DNA of 64,000 nt from an uncultured Dokdonia sp. (GCF_947492815.1 NZ_CANLOB010000002.1:124001-188000); one strand, 5' to 3'. Counted from the stretch's first letter, positions 9,137 through 18,636 are shown. Numbers and translations are program-made. Notes: a model not told the origin generated them from the letters alone.

Positions 9137-9562
9137 TTAATTCAATTGCGTTTGATATGCAATTGCATATAACTTTAATTGTTTAATCATACTTACAAGA
9201 CCATTTGCTCTTGTTGGTGATAAATGTTCTTTAAGACCTATTTCATCTATAAACGCAGTATCTGCATCTATAATATTTTGTGGTGATTGTCCTGAGAAAG
9301 CTCTGATTAAAATAGCGATAATCCCTTTAGTAATAATGGCATCACTATCTGCAGTAAATTCAATAGCACCTTCTTTCATGTCGGCATGTACCCACACTTT
9401 ACTTTGACACCCTTTAATAATATAATCGTCTGTTTTGTATTGTTCGCTAATCAGAGGTAATGATTTTCCTAAGTCTATCATATATTCATAACGTTGCATC
9501 CAGTCGTCAAACATAGAAAACTCGTCAATGATCTCTTCTTGTATTTCTTGTATTGTTGCCAT
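9137..9562 (-). CDS. sufE: SufE family cysteine desulfuration protein
   Basis: This 141-aa SufE accepts persulfide sulfur from SufS and passes it to the SufBCD scaffold. The sulfur-accepting Cys is in IIKGCQSKVWVH at residue 52, inside the canonical G-C-Q-S-x-V-W motif. The helix after it (DSDAIITKGIIAILIRAFSG) is also typical. Length is normal. It is 2 bp from the META lipoprotein gene upstream and about 150 bp from the next gene, that gap being filled by REP-like hairpins. Confidence 0.95.
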   Translation of the reverse strand: MATIQEIQEEIIDEFSMFDDWMQRYEYMIDLGKSLPLISEQYKTDDYIIKGCQSKVWVHADMKEGAIEFTADSDAIITKGIIAILIRAFSGQSPQNIIDADTAFIDEIGLKEHLSPTRANGLVSMIKQLKLYAIAYQTQLN

Positions 9563-9564
9563 AA

Positions 9565-9987
9565 TTAAAATATAAAGCGTGTTGCTTTTAAAATTTCTTT
9601 TCCATTATCATATAACACCAAGGTGTCTTTTTGGATGCTAAATTCTTTTGTAGTCGTAAAGATATTTAAAAACTGTCTTTCTTTTTCCATTACTCCTTCC
9701 TCGCAAAGAACCCTTGTACTTATTATATGAGAAAAGGTCACAGTGTTTTTATTTTCTGTATATCCAAGGCTATAGGTGTTACACCCCGCAAATCCTGAAA
9801 TTTTTGAAGTTCGATCATTAATTTTAATATTTAAATCATTTCCTTCAACCGCTTGGCCATACAAGCTATTGACTATAAAGGTGCCTACAAAAGGAGCAGG
9901 CGTCTCCTGAGTGCTTACTTCTTGAGTTGTAGTACATGAGTATGTCATGCTCAAGGAAATTAATACTATATATAATCGTAACATCAT
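9565..9987 (-). CDS. META domain lipoprotein (HslJ-like)
   Basis: This 140-aa protein has a lipoprotein signal (LYIVLISLSMTYSC) followed by a META domain: FVGTFIVNSLYG, ISGFAGCNTYSLGYT and FSHIISTRVLCEE are the conserved pieces, including the GCN motif and later Cys. META domains occur in heat-shock or novobiocin-resistance related HslJ and in secreted proteins; the function is uncertain. It lies in the middle of the SUF operon, 2 bp before sufE, an unusual but plausible passenger. Start could be either of two adjacent ATGs. Confidence 0.8.
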   Translation of the reverse strand: MMLRLYIVLISLSMTYSCTTTQEVSTQETPAPFVGTFIVNSLYGQAVEGNDLNIKINDRTSKISGFAGCNTYSLGYTENKNTVTFSHIISTRVLCEEGVMEKERQFLNIFTTTKEFSIQKDTLVLYDNGKEILKATRFIF

Positions 9988-10049
9988 TGTATACTAGTTA
10001 GGCAAAGATAATGCCCAAATAGCCAACTGTCATCGTGACGGTATAGAAA

Positions 10050-10625
10050 TTATAGATGTTTGTATAGATACCACATAGGACGATAGATTGGATATAGCAA
10101 TTCAAAGTCTAAACTTTGTAAGTTTCCTTTTACATATCCTAATCTATTGTAAAATGACATTGCCTGTGGGTGTTGGTCCATGGCATCTAGCCATATGAGT
10201 TGATGCCCCGTCTCCTTAGCACGCGTTTGCGCATATTGCATAAGCTGTTTTCCAAAGCCTTTGCCTTGTATGGATGTGTCCAAATAAATGCGGTGTACTT
10301 TAAAACTAAGCATTTCGGGTTGTTCGGGATAGATGCAATTTTCTATAATTTTAAATATACCTATTGTAGTATACTTGTTTTGTACGCTTTCGCGAACCTG
10401 CCTCGCCGGCAGGCAGGAGCGTATAAAGTAATAATACGATCCTTTTTCTTGAAGCTCTTTTTTAAGGTTTTCAAGAGTATATAAATTATTGATGTACCAA
10501 TTCCCTTGATCCTGCCAGAAATGTTTATAGGCTGGCGGATAGATACGCTTCATGAGTTCAAACAACTTAGGTTGATCTTCTGCCGTGATAGGTTGTAATA
10601 CTAATTGATCAGAAATAGTAATCAT
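10050..10625 (-). CDS. GNAT family N-acetyltransferase
   Basis: This 191-aa protein has the acetyl-CoA-binding signature VHRIYLDTSIQGKGFGKQLMQYAQTRA near residue 110 (Q/R-x-x-G-x-G/A) and MSFYNRLGYVKG near 153. The acceptor is unknown. Residues about 68-80 (RSCLPARQVRESV) are encoded by a composite palindromic repeat with a 21-nt insert; this stretch has no counterpart in the GNAT fold as far as I can judge and probably forms a surface loop. It sits 13 bp after sufS in the SUF operon. Confidence 0.85.
   Translation of the reverse strand: MITISDQLVLQPITAEDQPKLFELMKRIYPPAYKHFWQDQGNWYINNLYTLENLKKELQEKGSYYYFIRSCLPARQVRESVQNKYTTIGIFKIIENCIYPEQPEMLSFKVHRIYLDTSIQGKGFGKQLMQYAQTRAKETGHQLIWLDAMDQHPQAMSFYNRLGYVKGNLQSLDFELLYPIYRPMWYLYKHL
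10383..10423. repeat. Composite palindromic repeat, type I insert (coding)
   Basis: ACGCTTTCGCGAA and AGCGT, which together make the standard 18-bp palindrome, are separated by a 21-nt insert starting CCTGCCTC and ending GGCAGG-CAGG. It lies in the GNAT gene and keeps the frame. Confidence 0.9.
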
Positions 10626-10638
10626 AGTAAGCGATTCT

Positions 10639-11877
10639 TTATGAGAGCATCATCACAGCACGCTCAACGCCCTTTACAAACGTGTCTATTTCCTCTTTTG
10701 TATTATAGAACGAAAAGGATGCTCTTACGGTACCAGGAATTTGATAAAAATCCATGATAGGTTGTGCGCAGTGGTGTCCTGTACGTACAGCAATACCTAA
10801 TTTGTCTAAGATCGTACCGATGTCATAGGGATGGATAGCTCCTACATTAAAAGAAATTACAGCAGTTTTTTTGGAAGACTCTCCATAGATTTTAAGCTCT
10901 TCAATTTGAAGTAATTTTTGAGTAGCATATTGAAGTAATTCTTCTTCATAATTTGCAATCACATCAAACCCTATCGCATTCATGTAATCGAGTCCAACCC
11001 CCGTTGCAATACCACCACAAATATTTGGTGTTCCTGCTTCAAATTTATGAGGTAGTCCTGCATATGTGGTTTTTTCAAAGGTTACTTGATCTATCATCTC
11101 ACCACCACCTTGGTATGGCGGAAGTTTTTCTAATAACGCTTCTTTTCCGTATAAAATACCTACTCCCGTTGGACCACATATTTTATGAGCACTGGCTACA
11201 TAAAAATCGGCGTCGAGTGCTTGTACATCTGGTTTGATATGTGGTGTTGCTTGTGCGCCATCTATCACTACAGCAGCGCCTACTTTATGTGCTTCAGCGA
11301 TAATATGTTCTATAGGGTTTATAGTTCCCAATGCGTTTGATACGTGATTTACAAATACAAGTTTCAGTTTGTTTGAGATCGCTTTCGCGAAAGCGTCCAT
11401 ATCTAACTCCCCACTTTGCGTCATAGGAATGACCTTTAAAATAGCGCCTGTACGCTCACAAAGCATTTGCCAAGGCACGATATTACTATGATGTTCTAAT
11501 GCCGATACCAATATCTCGTCTCCCTTTTGTAACAGGGCACTGTATCCATTTGCAATTAAGTTAATGGCATGTGTTGTTCCGGCAGTGAGTATCACCTCAT
11601 GTGACTTTGCCGCATTAAAATGTTTTTGAATCTTAATGCGTGCTTCTTCATAAGCATCTGTGGCTTCTTGAGAAAGTGCATGCACGCCTCTATGAATATT
11701 TGCATTGTAGTTTGAATAATAATCTACAATAGCATCAATCACTGCTTGTGGTGTTTGAGAAGTAGCAGCATTATCAAAATAGATTAAAGGTTGTCCATTT
11801 ACTTTTCTGGAAAGTATTGGAAAATCTTTTCGGATGTTTTGTACGTCAAAAGTGGTATGTGATGTTGTTGCTGCCAT
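10639..11877 (-). CDS. sufS: Cysteine desulfurase SufS
   Basis: This 412-aa PLP-dependent type V aminotransferase-fold enzyme converts L-cysteine to alanine and a protein persulfide. The PLP lysine is K232 in VASAHKICGPTGVG and the catalytic Cys is C370 in RTGHHCAQP. Other marks are TAGTTHAINLIA and EHHSNIVPWQ. Length is standard for group II desulfurases. It works with SufE, encoded three genes downstream. Residues about 162-166 come from a palindromic repeat (DAFAKAI). A hairpin at 11901-11929 separates it from sufD upstream. Confidence 0.97.
   Translation of the reverse strand: MAATTSHTTFDVQNIRKDFPILSRKVNGQPLIYFDNAATSQTPQAVIDAIVDYYSNYNANIHRGVHALSQEATDAYEEARIKIQKHFNAAKSHEVILTAGTTHAINLIANGYSALLQKGDEILVSALEHHSNIVPWQMLCERTGAILKVIPMTQSGELDMDAFAKAISNKLKLVFVNHVSNALGTINPIEHIIAEAHKVGAAVVIDGAQATPHIKPDVQALDADFYVASAHKICGPTGVGILYGKEALLEKLPPYQGGGEMIDQVTFEKTTYAGLPHKFEAGTPNICGGIATGVGLDYMNAIGFDVIANYEEELLQYATQKLLQIEELKIYGESSKKTAVISFNVGAIHPYDIGTILDKLGIAVRTGHHCAQPIMDFYQIPGTVRASFSFYNTKEEIDTFVKGVERAVMMLS
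11380..11395. repeat. Palindromic repeat copy, in coding sequence (AFAKA frame)
   Basis: CGCTTTCGCGAAAGCG inside sufS is read Ala-Phe-Ala-Lys-Ala on the minus strand. Confidence 0.95.
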
Positions 11878-11900
11878 TTTAGTAGAGCCTTCTTAGTATC

Positions 11901-11929
11901 AAAATACCCGCTTTTAGGGCGGGTATTTT
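11901..11929 (-). terminator. Hairpin between sufD and sufS
   Basis: An 11-bp perfect stem AAAATACCCGC / GCGGGTATTTT has a 7-nt loop. On the coding (minus) strand it ends TTTTGATAC, so the U tract is short. It may be a partial terminator or an mRNA stabiliser within the SUF operon. Confidence 0.6.
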
Positions 11930-11951
11930 TGATATATGATTATAATTTATT

Positions 11952-13265
11952 TTATATCTCAAACCCTATGCTTACGCCGATTTTCTTGGCAATAAGCTTA
12001 GTGATACGCTGTTTTAATTGCGGTATTTTCACACTGGATAATACCGTGTTTGCAAATGCATACATTAATAATGCTCTTGCCTCTTTCTTTGCAATTCCTC
12101 TAGATTGTAAATAGAATAAAGCGCTTTCATCTAGTTGTCCAATAGTACAACCATGTGAACAACGTACGTCATCTGCAAAAATCTCTAATTGAGGTTTTGA
12201 ATTGATGGTTGCCTTATCATCTATCAGGATATTATTGTTAGATTGATAAGCGTTTGTTTTTTGTGCTTCTTTTTCTACAACGACCTTTCCATTAAAAACA
12301 CCTGTTGCACTCTCTGCAAAGATACCTTTGTAGTCTTGGTGTGATTCACAATTTGGCTCTATATGATGAACCAATGTATTATGATCTACGTGTTGTTTTC
12401 CTTCTATGAGTGTTACTCCTTTTAGGATAGAATCTATACGTTCTCCTTTTTGATAGTAATTAAGATTATTACGCGTAATATTTCCTCCTAGTGAAAAGGT
12501 GTGTACAGAGACAATGCTTTCTCCATGTTGTTCTATTTCTGTAGTATCTACAAGAGACGCATCTAACTTGTCATTTTGGATTTTATAATAATCTACAATT
12601 GCACGTTTTGCGGCATATACTTCAGTAACAGAGTTTGTAAATGTAGGACTATCTGATAGACTCTGATGACGTTCTATAATCTGTACTTCTGAATTCTCTT
12701 CGGCAACAATAAGGTTACGTGGTTGCAGAAGTGCTGCTTCTTGTGATCCTGTTGCAAAATGAATAATCTGAATAGGCTTGTCTGCTACTTTTCCTTTAGG
12801 AATGTAGATGTAAGCACCATCTCTTGCGTATGCAGTGTTTAGCGAAGTTAAACTTTCTTCTTTTGCAATCTTATTAAAGTATACGTCAATGACTTGTTGA
12901 TACTTAGATTTTGTTAAGGCAGAATTCATAGTGCATACATCAATGCCATCATGTGTAGTTGATGATAAGTGTGCATTAAAAACACCATCTACAAAAATGA
13001 TATTGTATGTATCTATATCATTAATGAAATAACGTTCTACATCTTTAAAATCTAATGAAGATTTTTTAGTAGGAAAGATATTGTAGTCTTTCTTTAAAAT
13101 GCTATTAAGTGATGTATATTTCCAAGCCTCGTCCTTTTTAGTAGGAAAGCCTTCTGCTTCAAATGTTTTTATAGCATTGCCACGTATGTCGTATATAGGA
13201 GAATCTGGATCAAGACTGTCTTGAAAAACGATGTGTGAACTTACTAATTTATCTTTTAAACTCAT
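11952..13265 (-). CDS. sufD: Fe-S cluster assembly protein SufD
   Basis: This 437-aa SufD is the partner of SufB in the SufBC2D scaffold. It carries EAWKYTSLNSIL near the N-terminus, VAEENSEVQIIERHQSL, the beta-helix core with NNILIDDKATINSKPQLEIFADDVRCSHGCTIGQLDE near the C-terminus (conserved Cys and His), and SRGIAKKEARALLMYAFA. Length is normal. It is between sufC upstream (79 bp) and sufS downstream, with a hairpin after it. Confidence 0.97.
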   Translation of the reverse strand: MSLKDKLVSSHIVFQDSLDPDSPIYDIRGNAIKTFEAEGFPTKKDEAWKYTSLNSILKKDYNIFPTKKSSLDFKDVERYFINDIDTYNIIFVDGVFNAHLSSTTHDGIDVCTMNSALTKSKYQQVIDVYFNKIAKEESLTSLNTAYARDGAYIYIPKGKVADKPIQIIHFATGSQEAALLQPRNLIVAEENSEVQIIERHQSLSDSPTFTNSVTEVYAAKRAIVDYYKIQNDKLDASLVDTTEIEQHGESIVSVHTFSLGGNITRNNLNYYQKGERIDSILKGVTLIEGKQHVDHNTLVHHIEPNCESHQDYKGIFAESATGVFNGKVVVEKEAQKTNAYQSNNNILIDDKATINSKPQLEIFADDVRCSHGCTIGQLDESALFYLQSRGIAKKEARALLMYAFANTVLSSVKIPQLKQRITKLIAKKIGVSIGFEI

Positions 13266-13344
13266 ATTTTTTGGTTGTGAGTTATGAGTCGTGAGTCTAA
13301 AATTTTATAATACTTTAAACCTACGCTTTTAACTTATAACTTAT

Positions 13345-14097
13345 TTATACGTTAACTTCTTCTTTAAGCCAATCGTATCCTTTTTCTTCAAGCTCGTGAG
13401 CAAGTTCTTTTCCTCCTGTTTTTACAATTTTACCATCCATAAGTACGTGTACTACGTCTGGTACGATATAATCTAAAAGTCTTTGGTAATGTGTAATTAC
13501 TAGAACAGCATTGTCTTCACTACGTAACTTGTTTACACCATTAGCTACAATACGTAACGCATCGATATCAAGACCAGAATCAGTTTCATCAAGTATCGCT
13601 AATTTAGGCTCAAGCATTGCCATTTGGAAAATCTCATTACGTTTCTTTTCTCCTCCAGAAAACCCAACATTAAGAGATCTAGATAAAAACTTGCGATCTA
13701 TTTCAAGAAGCTCTGACTTTTCACGTATCATTTTAAGCATTTCGCTAGCAGGCATGTCTTCTAGTCCTTTTGCTTTACGAGTTTGATTGATAGCCGTTTT
13801 AATAAAGTTTGTAACGGTTACCCCAGGGATTTCAACGGGATACTGAAAAGATAAAAACACACCTTCATGTGCACGTTCTTCCGGATCCATTTCTAAAATA
13901 GATTCTTTATTAAGAAAGATATCACCATCAGTAACTTCATATTCTTCTTTTCCAGCTATCACAGATGATAGTGTACTTTTACCAGAACCATTAGGTCCCA
14001 TTATGGCATGTACTTCTCCAGCTTTAATCTCAAGATTGATTCCTTTAAGGATATCTTTTTCTTCTATACCTGCGTGCAGGTTTTTTACTGTTAACAT
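13345..14097 (-). CDS. sufC: Fe-S cluster assembly ATPase SufC
   Basis: This 250-aa ABC-type ATPase energises the SufBCD scaffold. Walker A is GPNGSGKST (about 34-42), the signature region is [13 protein letters not shown] (about 143-155), Walker B is [14 protein letters not shown] (about 164-177), and the H-loop His is in [11 protein letters not shown]. The variant signature F-S-G-G-E-K-K-R is typical of SufC. It is downstream of two inserted genes that separate it from sufB. Confidence 0.98.
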   Translation of the reverse strand: MLTVKNLHAGIEEKDILKGINLEIKAGEVHAIMGPNGSGKSTLSSVIAGKEEYEVTDGDIFLNKESILEMDPEERAHEGVFLSFQYPVEIPGVTVTNFIKTAINQTRKAKGLEDMPASEMLKMIREKSELLEIDRKFLSRSLNVGFSGGEKKRNEIFQMAMLEPKLAILDETDSGLDIDALRIVANGVNKLRSEDNAVLVITHYQRLLDYIVPDVVHVLMDGKIVKTGGKELAHELEEKGYDWLKEEVNV

Positions 14098-14129
14098 AGT
14101 GCTTTTTATTACTTTTTGTTGCAGGCTGT

Positions 14130-14540
14130 TTATTTTCCTGTTTCTATTTTTATAGGCTCTTCTCCTTTTGGAGGAAGAACTTTAATAATTTCTTTAATCG
14201 TTACAATCTCATCCCAAACATCACTGCCTTCAGGTTTAGGATTGATTTCTCCTTTTATAATCACAGGGACCATATCAAATTTGTCTCTTTGTTGTGATGA
14301 AACTTGTTTGATGAGTGTTTCTGTCATTTCATCTATAGACACTCCATAAATAAAATTCTTACCCATAATAACACCAGCTCCTTCTACAAATAGAAATTCT
14401 CCTTCTATGGTTTTTAATCCATCATTACTTTTGCTATCAGTAGCTACGTTTGTCTCTGTAGGAACTTCTTCAGATTTAGTTTCGTTTTTACAGCTTATAA
14501 TACTTACTGTTAGAACCAATAAAATGACAATTTTTTTCAT
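14130..14540 (-). CDS. Small lipoprotein of unknown function in the SUF operon
   Basis: This 136-aa protein has lipoprotein signal [17 protein letters not shown] followed by an acidic, Thr/Ser-rich linker. The rest resembles a small beta-rich domain ([47 protein letters not shown]). I do not recognise a family. It lies 8 bp after the metallo-hydrolase gene and 32 bp before sufC, so it is cotranscribed. With the preceding lipoprotein enzyme it forms a two-gene insertion between sufB and sufC. Confidence 0.75.
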   Translation of the reverse strand: MKKIVILLVLTVSIISCKNETKSEEVPTETNVATDSKSNDGLKTIEGEFLFVEGAGVIMGKNFIYGVSIDEMTETLIKQVSSQQRDKFDMVPVIIKGEINPKPEGSDVWDEIVTIKEIIKVLPPKGEEPIKIETGK

Positions 14541-14548
14541 AAGGCTTA

Positions 14549-15424
14549 TTAGTTAAGTGCTTTAGGAGCTACAGGCATTTTAGCAAAGTCTGCAGGCTCG
14601 TGTTGTATATATACTTTAGCATTTTTTGCTTTCGCGAAAGCTTCAAAATCAGCTATCGCAGTTTTACTTTGCTCAAGGTCGTGATTGAATGCTGGAATGA
14701 TCTTTCCATCCCTGTTTTCTTGAAAATGATACATGTCTCCAGAAAGTAATGTGGGTCCATTTTCTGGTAAATCAATAAAAAGTACTTGATGTCCAGGTGT
14801 GTGACCAGGCATTGACTTTATAATAACACTACCGTCTCCAAATACATCGTGGTCTCCAGAAAGTCCAATTACATTCGTAAGTTCTTTAAAGGTGTCAGTA
14901 ACATAAAAACCATTTCCTTTGATGTCTTCACTTATTGCAAAATTAAATTCAGGTTTTTGTACGAGCCATTTTGATGCTGCAAAGTGATTGGCAGCACCTG
15001 TATGATCAAAGTGAATATGAGAAAACGCAATATAATCTACATCTTCTTTTTTGATTCCGATGGTAGCTAGTTGATTTAAGATAGAATCTTTGCGAGAAAC
15101 GGTAAAAGCTCCATCAGGAGTTGTGTAAGGTTCTTGACCCACAAAACCTTCAGGTAATCCAGTATCCCATAATAAAACACCTTTAGGATGTTTTACCACA
15201 TAAAAAGCATCAACTAATTGTTTAGATTCTCCTTTGTAAGTGTCTCCTTGAGCAAATACATTTAAATTATTTGCACCTACAGAACCTCCGTCAAATGTAT
15301 ATAATGCAACAGCGGGTTTAGCAGGAGTTTTAATCTCTTCTTGAACAGGTGTGTTTTCTGTAGAAGATTCCTTACAAGCAATCATAATAATTGCAATAGC
15401 TACTAATGTGATAATCTTTTTCAT
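14549..15424 (-). CDS. Lipoprotein MBL-fold hydrolase, N-acyl homoserine lactonase-like
   Basis: This 291-aa protein has lipoprotein signal MKKIITLVAIAIIMIAC and a metallo-beta-lactamase fold: SHIHFDHTG (HxHxDH), MPGHTPGHQ, LSGDMYHF and IQHEPADF. The zinc ligands are complete. The spacing and LLWDTGLPEG opening match the AiiA-type lactonase subgroup, but many relatives act on other esters or lactones, so the substrate is open. It is predicted to face the periplasm or surface. It interrupts the SUF operon between sufB and sufC. Residues near 264-268 (EAFAKAKN) are encoded by a palindromic repeat. Confidence 0.8.
   Translation of the reverse strand: MKKIITLVAIAIIMIACKESSTENTPVQEEIKTPAKPAVALYTFDGGSVGANNLNVFAQGDTYKGESKQLVDAFYVVKHPKGVLLWDTGLPEGFVGQEPYTTPDGAFTVSRKDSILNQLATIGIKKEDVDYIAFSHIHFDHTGAANHFAASKWLVQKPEFNFAISEDIKGNGFYVTDTFKELTNVIGLSGDHDVFGDGSVIIKSMPGHTPGHQVLFIDLPENGPTLLSGDMYHFQENRDGKIIPAFNHDLEQSKTAIADFEAFAKAKNAKVYIQHEPADFAKMPVAPKALN
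14628..14641. repeat. Palindromic repeat copy, in coding sequence (AFAKA frame)
   Basis: GCTTTCGCGAAAGC near the 3' end of the MBL-fold hydrolase gene is read Ala-Phe-Ala-Lys-Ala. Confidence 0.95.
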
Positions 15425-15452
15425 GATTTTACCAGATGCTTATAGATATTGA

Positions 15453-16898
15453 TTATCCTACACTTCCCTCTAAACTAATTTCTAGTAATTTTTGTGCCTC
15501 TACAGCAAATTCCATAGGAAGTTTATTAAGAACCTCTTTACTAAAACCATTTACAATAAGTGCTATTGCTTTCTCGGTATCGATTCCGCGTTGGTTACAG
15601 TAAAAGATTTGATCTTCTCCAATTTTACTGGTCGTCGCCTCATGCTCAATTTGTGCAGATTTGTTTTTTGCCTCTATATATGGGAATGTATGTGCTCCAC
15701 ATGCATTACCCATTAATAAACTATCACATTGTGAAAAGTTACGGGCATTGTCTGCATTTGCATTTATTTTTACTAAACCACGATAAGAATTTTGTGATTT
15801 TCCAGCAGAAATTCCTTTAGAAATAATAGTACTCTTAGTGTTTTTTCCTAAGTGTATCATTTTTGTTCCTGTATCTGCTTGTTGGTAATTATTAGTGACA
15901 GCTATAGAGTAAAACTCTCCAATAGAATTATCTCCCTTAAGTACACAGCTAGGATATTTCCAAGTAACTGCACTTCCTGTTTCTACTTGTGTCCAAGATA
16001 TTTTTGCATTCTTCTCGCAAATACCACGTTTTGTTACAAAGTTAAATACTCCTCCTTTTCCTTCACTGTTTCCAGGATACCAGTTTTGCACTGTAGAATA
16101 TTTAATTTCAGCATCGTCAAGAGCAATTAATTCAACAACTGCGGCATGCAGTTGATTTTCATCACGACTAGGAGCTGTACATCCTTCTAGGTAACTTACA
16201 TAACTACCTTCATCAGCAATAACAAGTGTACGTTCAAATTGGCCTGTTCCTGCTTGGTTAATTCTAAAATAAGTAGAAAGCTCCATAGGACAGCGAACCC
16301 CTTTTGGAATGTAACAAAAAGATCCATCTGAGAATACGGCACTATTTAGTGCAGCATAAAAGTTGTCTTTTTGTGGTACAACAGTTCCGATATATTTTTT
16401 TACAAGTTCTGGATGTTCTTTGATCGCTTCAGAAATACTCATAAAAATAATCCCTTTTTTTGCAAGGGTGTCTTTAAAAGTAGTTGCTACAGAAACAGAA
16501 TCTACAACGACATCCATCGCTACATTAGCAAGTTTCTTTTGCTCATCAATAGAAATACCTAATTTTTTAAAAGTTTCCAGTAATTCAGGGTCAACTTCAT
16601 CTAAGCTATCATACTTAGGCTTTGAGTTGGGAGCAGAATAATAAGAAATTGCCTGAAAATCTGGCTTGTCATAATTAACATTTGCCCATTCTGGTTCTTC
16701 CATTTTTGACCAATGGCGAAAAGCTTCAAGGCGCCACTTTGTCATCCATTCTGGTTCTTCTTTTTTCTTTGAGATGGCTATCACAATATCTTCGTTAAGC
16801 CCTACAGGAAATGTTTCAGAATCAATATCGGTATAAAAACCGTATTCGTATTCTTTAGTTTTAAGCTCTTCCCTTAAATCGTCTTCAGTATATGCCAT
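15453..16898 (-). CDS. sufB: Fe-S cluster assembly protein SufB
   Basis: This 481-aa SufB is the scaffold subunit on which clusters are built. Signatures include [37 protein letters not shown]-type [23 protein letters not shown], and the C-terminal [36 protein letters not shown] use the ATG at 16898 ([13 protein letters not shown]), since the upstream in-frame start at 16931 adds an unlikely [10 protein letters not shown] tail and the family starts here. It is the second gene of the SUF operon. Confidence 0.97.
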   Translation of the reverse strand: MAYTEDDLREELKTKEYEYGFYTDIDSETFPVGLNEDIVIAISKKKEEPEWMTKWRLEAFRHWSKMEEPEWANVNYDKPDFQAISYYSAPNSKPKYDSLDEVDPELLETFKKLGISIDEQKKLANVAMDVVVDSVSVATTFKDTLAKKGIIFMSISEAIKEHPELVKKYIGTVVPQKDNFYAALNSAVFSDGSFCYIPKGVRCPMELSTYFRINQAGTGQFERTLVIADEGSYVSYLEGCTAPSRDENQLHAAVVELIALDDAEIKYSTVQNWYPGNSEGKGGVFNFVTKRGICEKNAKISWTQVETGSAVTWKYPSCVLKGDNSIGEFYSIAVTNNYQQADTGTKMIHLGKNTKSTIISKGISAGKSQNSYRGLVKINANADNARNFSQCDSLLMGNACGAHTFPYIEAKNKSAQIEHEATTSKIGEDQIFYCNQRGIDTEKAIALIVNGFSKEVLNKLPMEFAVEAQKLLEISLEGSVG

Positions 16899-17034
16899 TT
16901 TTTTTTTGCTATGATTGATTTTTATAATCAATCTATGTACGTTTAATAATACACTTAATAGGGCTTTAGGAGAACAAAAAGGTGGTGCGTTTATCTCTAA
17001 ACTGTTTCATTCTCCCGTTGGCCCATTAGTTTTA

Positions 17035-17364
17035 TTATAATGAAAAACTTTCTCCGCATCCACAGGTACGCTGTGCATTTGGATTGTTAAATACAAACCC
17101 TTTTCCATTAAGACCTCCACTATATTCTAGTGTAGTGCCAATGAGATATAAAAAACTACGCTTGTCTACAATTAAGCGTACATCATTATCTTCAAAAACT
17201 TTATCCTCGTCTGCCTGTGATTTGTCAAATTTCAAATCATATGATAAACCTGAGCATCCACCGCTCTTTACACCTACTCTTACATAGTCTGTAGCAATGT
17301 CATACCCGTCGTCTTGCATAAGACTCGCGATTCTTGTTTTTGCTTCTGTTGTTACTTTAATCAT
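17035..17364 (-). CDS. A-type Fe-S carrier / HesB-IscA family protein
   Basis: This 109-aa protein has the three conserved cysteines of A-type carriers: C37 in KSGGCSGLSY and C101/C103 in RTCGCGESF. It accepts clusters from SufBCD and delivers them to apo-proteins. It is the first gene of the SUF operon; a good Bacteroidota promoter lies directly upstream, giving a leader of only about a dozen bases. Confidence 0.95.
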   Translation of the reverse strand: MIKVTTEAKTRIASLMQDDGYDIATDYVRVGVKSGGCSGLSYDLKFDKSQADEDKVFEDNDVRLIVDKRSFLYLIGTTLEYSGGLNGKGFVFNNPNAQRTCGCGESFSL

Positions 17365-17382
17365 AAGATTTTAAATAATATG

Positions 17383-17412
17383 CAAATATACGCCATAAGT
17401 AGCTTTTTTCAA
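17383..17412 (-). promoter_or_regulatory. Promoter of the SUF operon
   Basis: On the minus strand there is TTG (17412-17410), a 19-bp spacer, then TATATTTG (17390-17383), an exact match to the Bacteroidota -33 TTG / -7 TAnnTTTG arrangement. It lies about 20 bp before the first SUF gene. I see no clear operator for an Fe-S or oxidative-stress regulator. Confidence 0.8.
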
Positions 17413-17532
17413 TAGAACCTAACATTATTCTAACATATACTGAGATAGGGTTTTTCTATAGATAAGTAATTGAAAAAACTAAAAAGCGAGTAGTAAATCT
17501 GCTTTACAAGATATTATGCATTTTTTAAAGCT

Positions 17533-18636
17533 TTATTTTTTTATAAAACGATGTGTAGTTTCTGTTTGTATTCCTTGTAATTTTAAAAAGTACATACCTG
17601 TAGCAAGGCTTTCTACATCAATAGTGATAGTAAATGTATTTTTAGAGACAACCCTTCCTTGAATATCTATTATTTGATAGGATTGTATGCGATCTATCTC
17701 TTCTCCAGTAATGGTGAGTTTGTCTGATGAAGGATTAGGAAATAATTCAACAGCAACTTGAGTAAATTCTTCTGTACCTAAAAAGGCATTGGTGTAAAAA
17801 ATGCGATCTCCATTAGTGTCCGTAAGAATAAGGCGTCTTCCTTGCCCTTCTTCTATGATTTCATAGGTGTGTGTTTTACCTTCTAATTGCGTTGTAAATG
17901 CTCCATCATAATTATTTAAAATTTCTACACCGCAATCCATGGCAAGTTGAGCAAGATAACTTATAGAGATTGTTTGTGTTCCAAAATAATTAAATGCTGA
18001 ATAAGTGCCGCCTCCGCCATAAAAACATATGTATCCTTGGTTTAATTCGGCTCCTGTTTCAAAATAACTAATAGAATAATCATTAAGTTGTCCGTCTTGT
18101 TGAGTTGGATAGTTTTGGGCGACTCCATCTATTTCAAAATAATCTAAATACCAAGGTTCTTGTGTGAGATTTTCAGGAATATTAGGATTTGTAGAACTAT
18201 AGACAGCGGTATCTCCATTGGATTTTGTAATCACTAACTCTATGCTAAAGTCTCCTTGTTGTGCAATACTATAATTAAAATCTTGAGATTCGGGCGTTCC
18301 TAAAAAATTAAAATAAGCAAATTCAAAATCAATTTCTTCTTGTGTTTCACAAAAAACAAGCGTATGAGAAATGTCTAATGTAATCATGGTTTCTGTAGTA
18401 GAAATTGGCATGGAGGATAGAAAACTATTGCAAATACCAATGCCTTCTACTTGACCTTCTGCGTCATTTATTAAAATAGATAATGTAGGATATCCATCTT
18501 GACCTTCTTCATTAGGGATATTTATAGCATTTCCATCTACGGTAAGCTCTGTTAAAAACCAAGTGCGGTTTAAATCTTCTTGAGCAAGAAGCGAAAAAGG
18601 GAATACTAATAAAAATATGAAGTAAATTAATTTCAT
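17533..18636 (-). CDS. T9SS-sorted secreted protein
   Basis: This 367-aa protein has signal peptide MKLIYFIFLLVFPFSLLAQ and two related domains of about 120-130 residues. Each opens with a lipocalin/META-like phrase (RTWFLTELTVDGNAIN and EPWYLDYFEIDGVAQN) and contains paired cysteines (GICNSF ... VFCET; GYICFYGG ... MDCGVE). A T9SS type A sorting domain ends the protein (LFPNPSSDKLTITG ... GMYFLKLQG ... HRFIKK). The function is unknown; the fold guess is from the opening motif only. It is downstream of the large hydrolase gene, separated by a palindromic repeat. Confidence 0.8.
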   Translation of the reverse strand: MKLIYFIFLLVFPFSLLAQEDLNRTWFLTELTVDGNAINIPNEEGQDGYPTLSILINDAEGQVEGIGICNSFLSSMPISTTETMITLDISHTLVFCETQEEIDFEFAYFNFLGTPESQDFNYSIAQQGDFSIELVITKSNGDTAVYSSTNPNIPENLTQEPWYLDYFEIDGVAQNYPTQQDGQLNDYSISYFETGAELNQGYICFYGGGGTYSAFNYFGTQTISISYLAQLAMDCGVEILNNYDGAFTTQLEGKTHTYEIIEEGQGRRLILTDTNGDRIFYTNAFLGTEEFTQVAVELFPNPSSDKLTITGEEIDRIQSYQIIDIQGRVVSKNTFTITIDVESLATGMYFLKLQGIQTETTHRFIKK

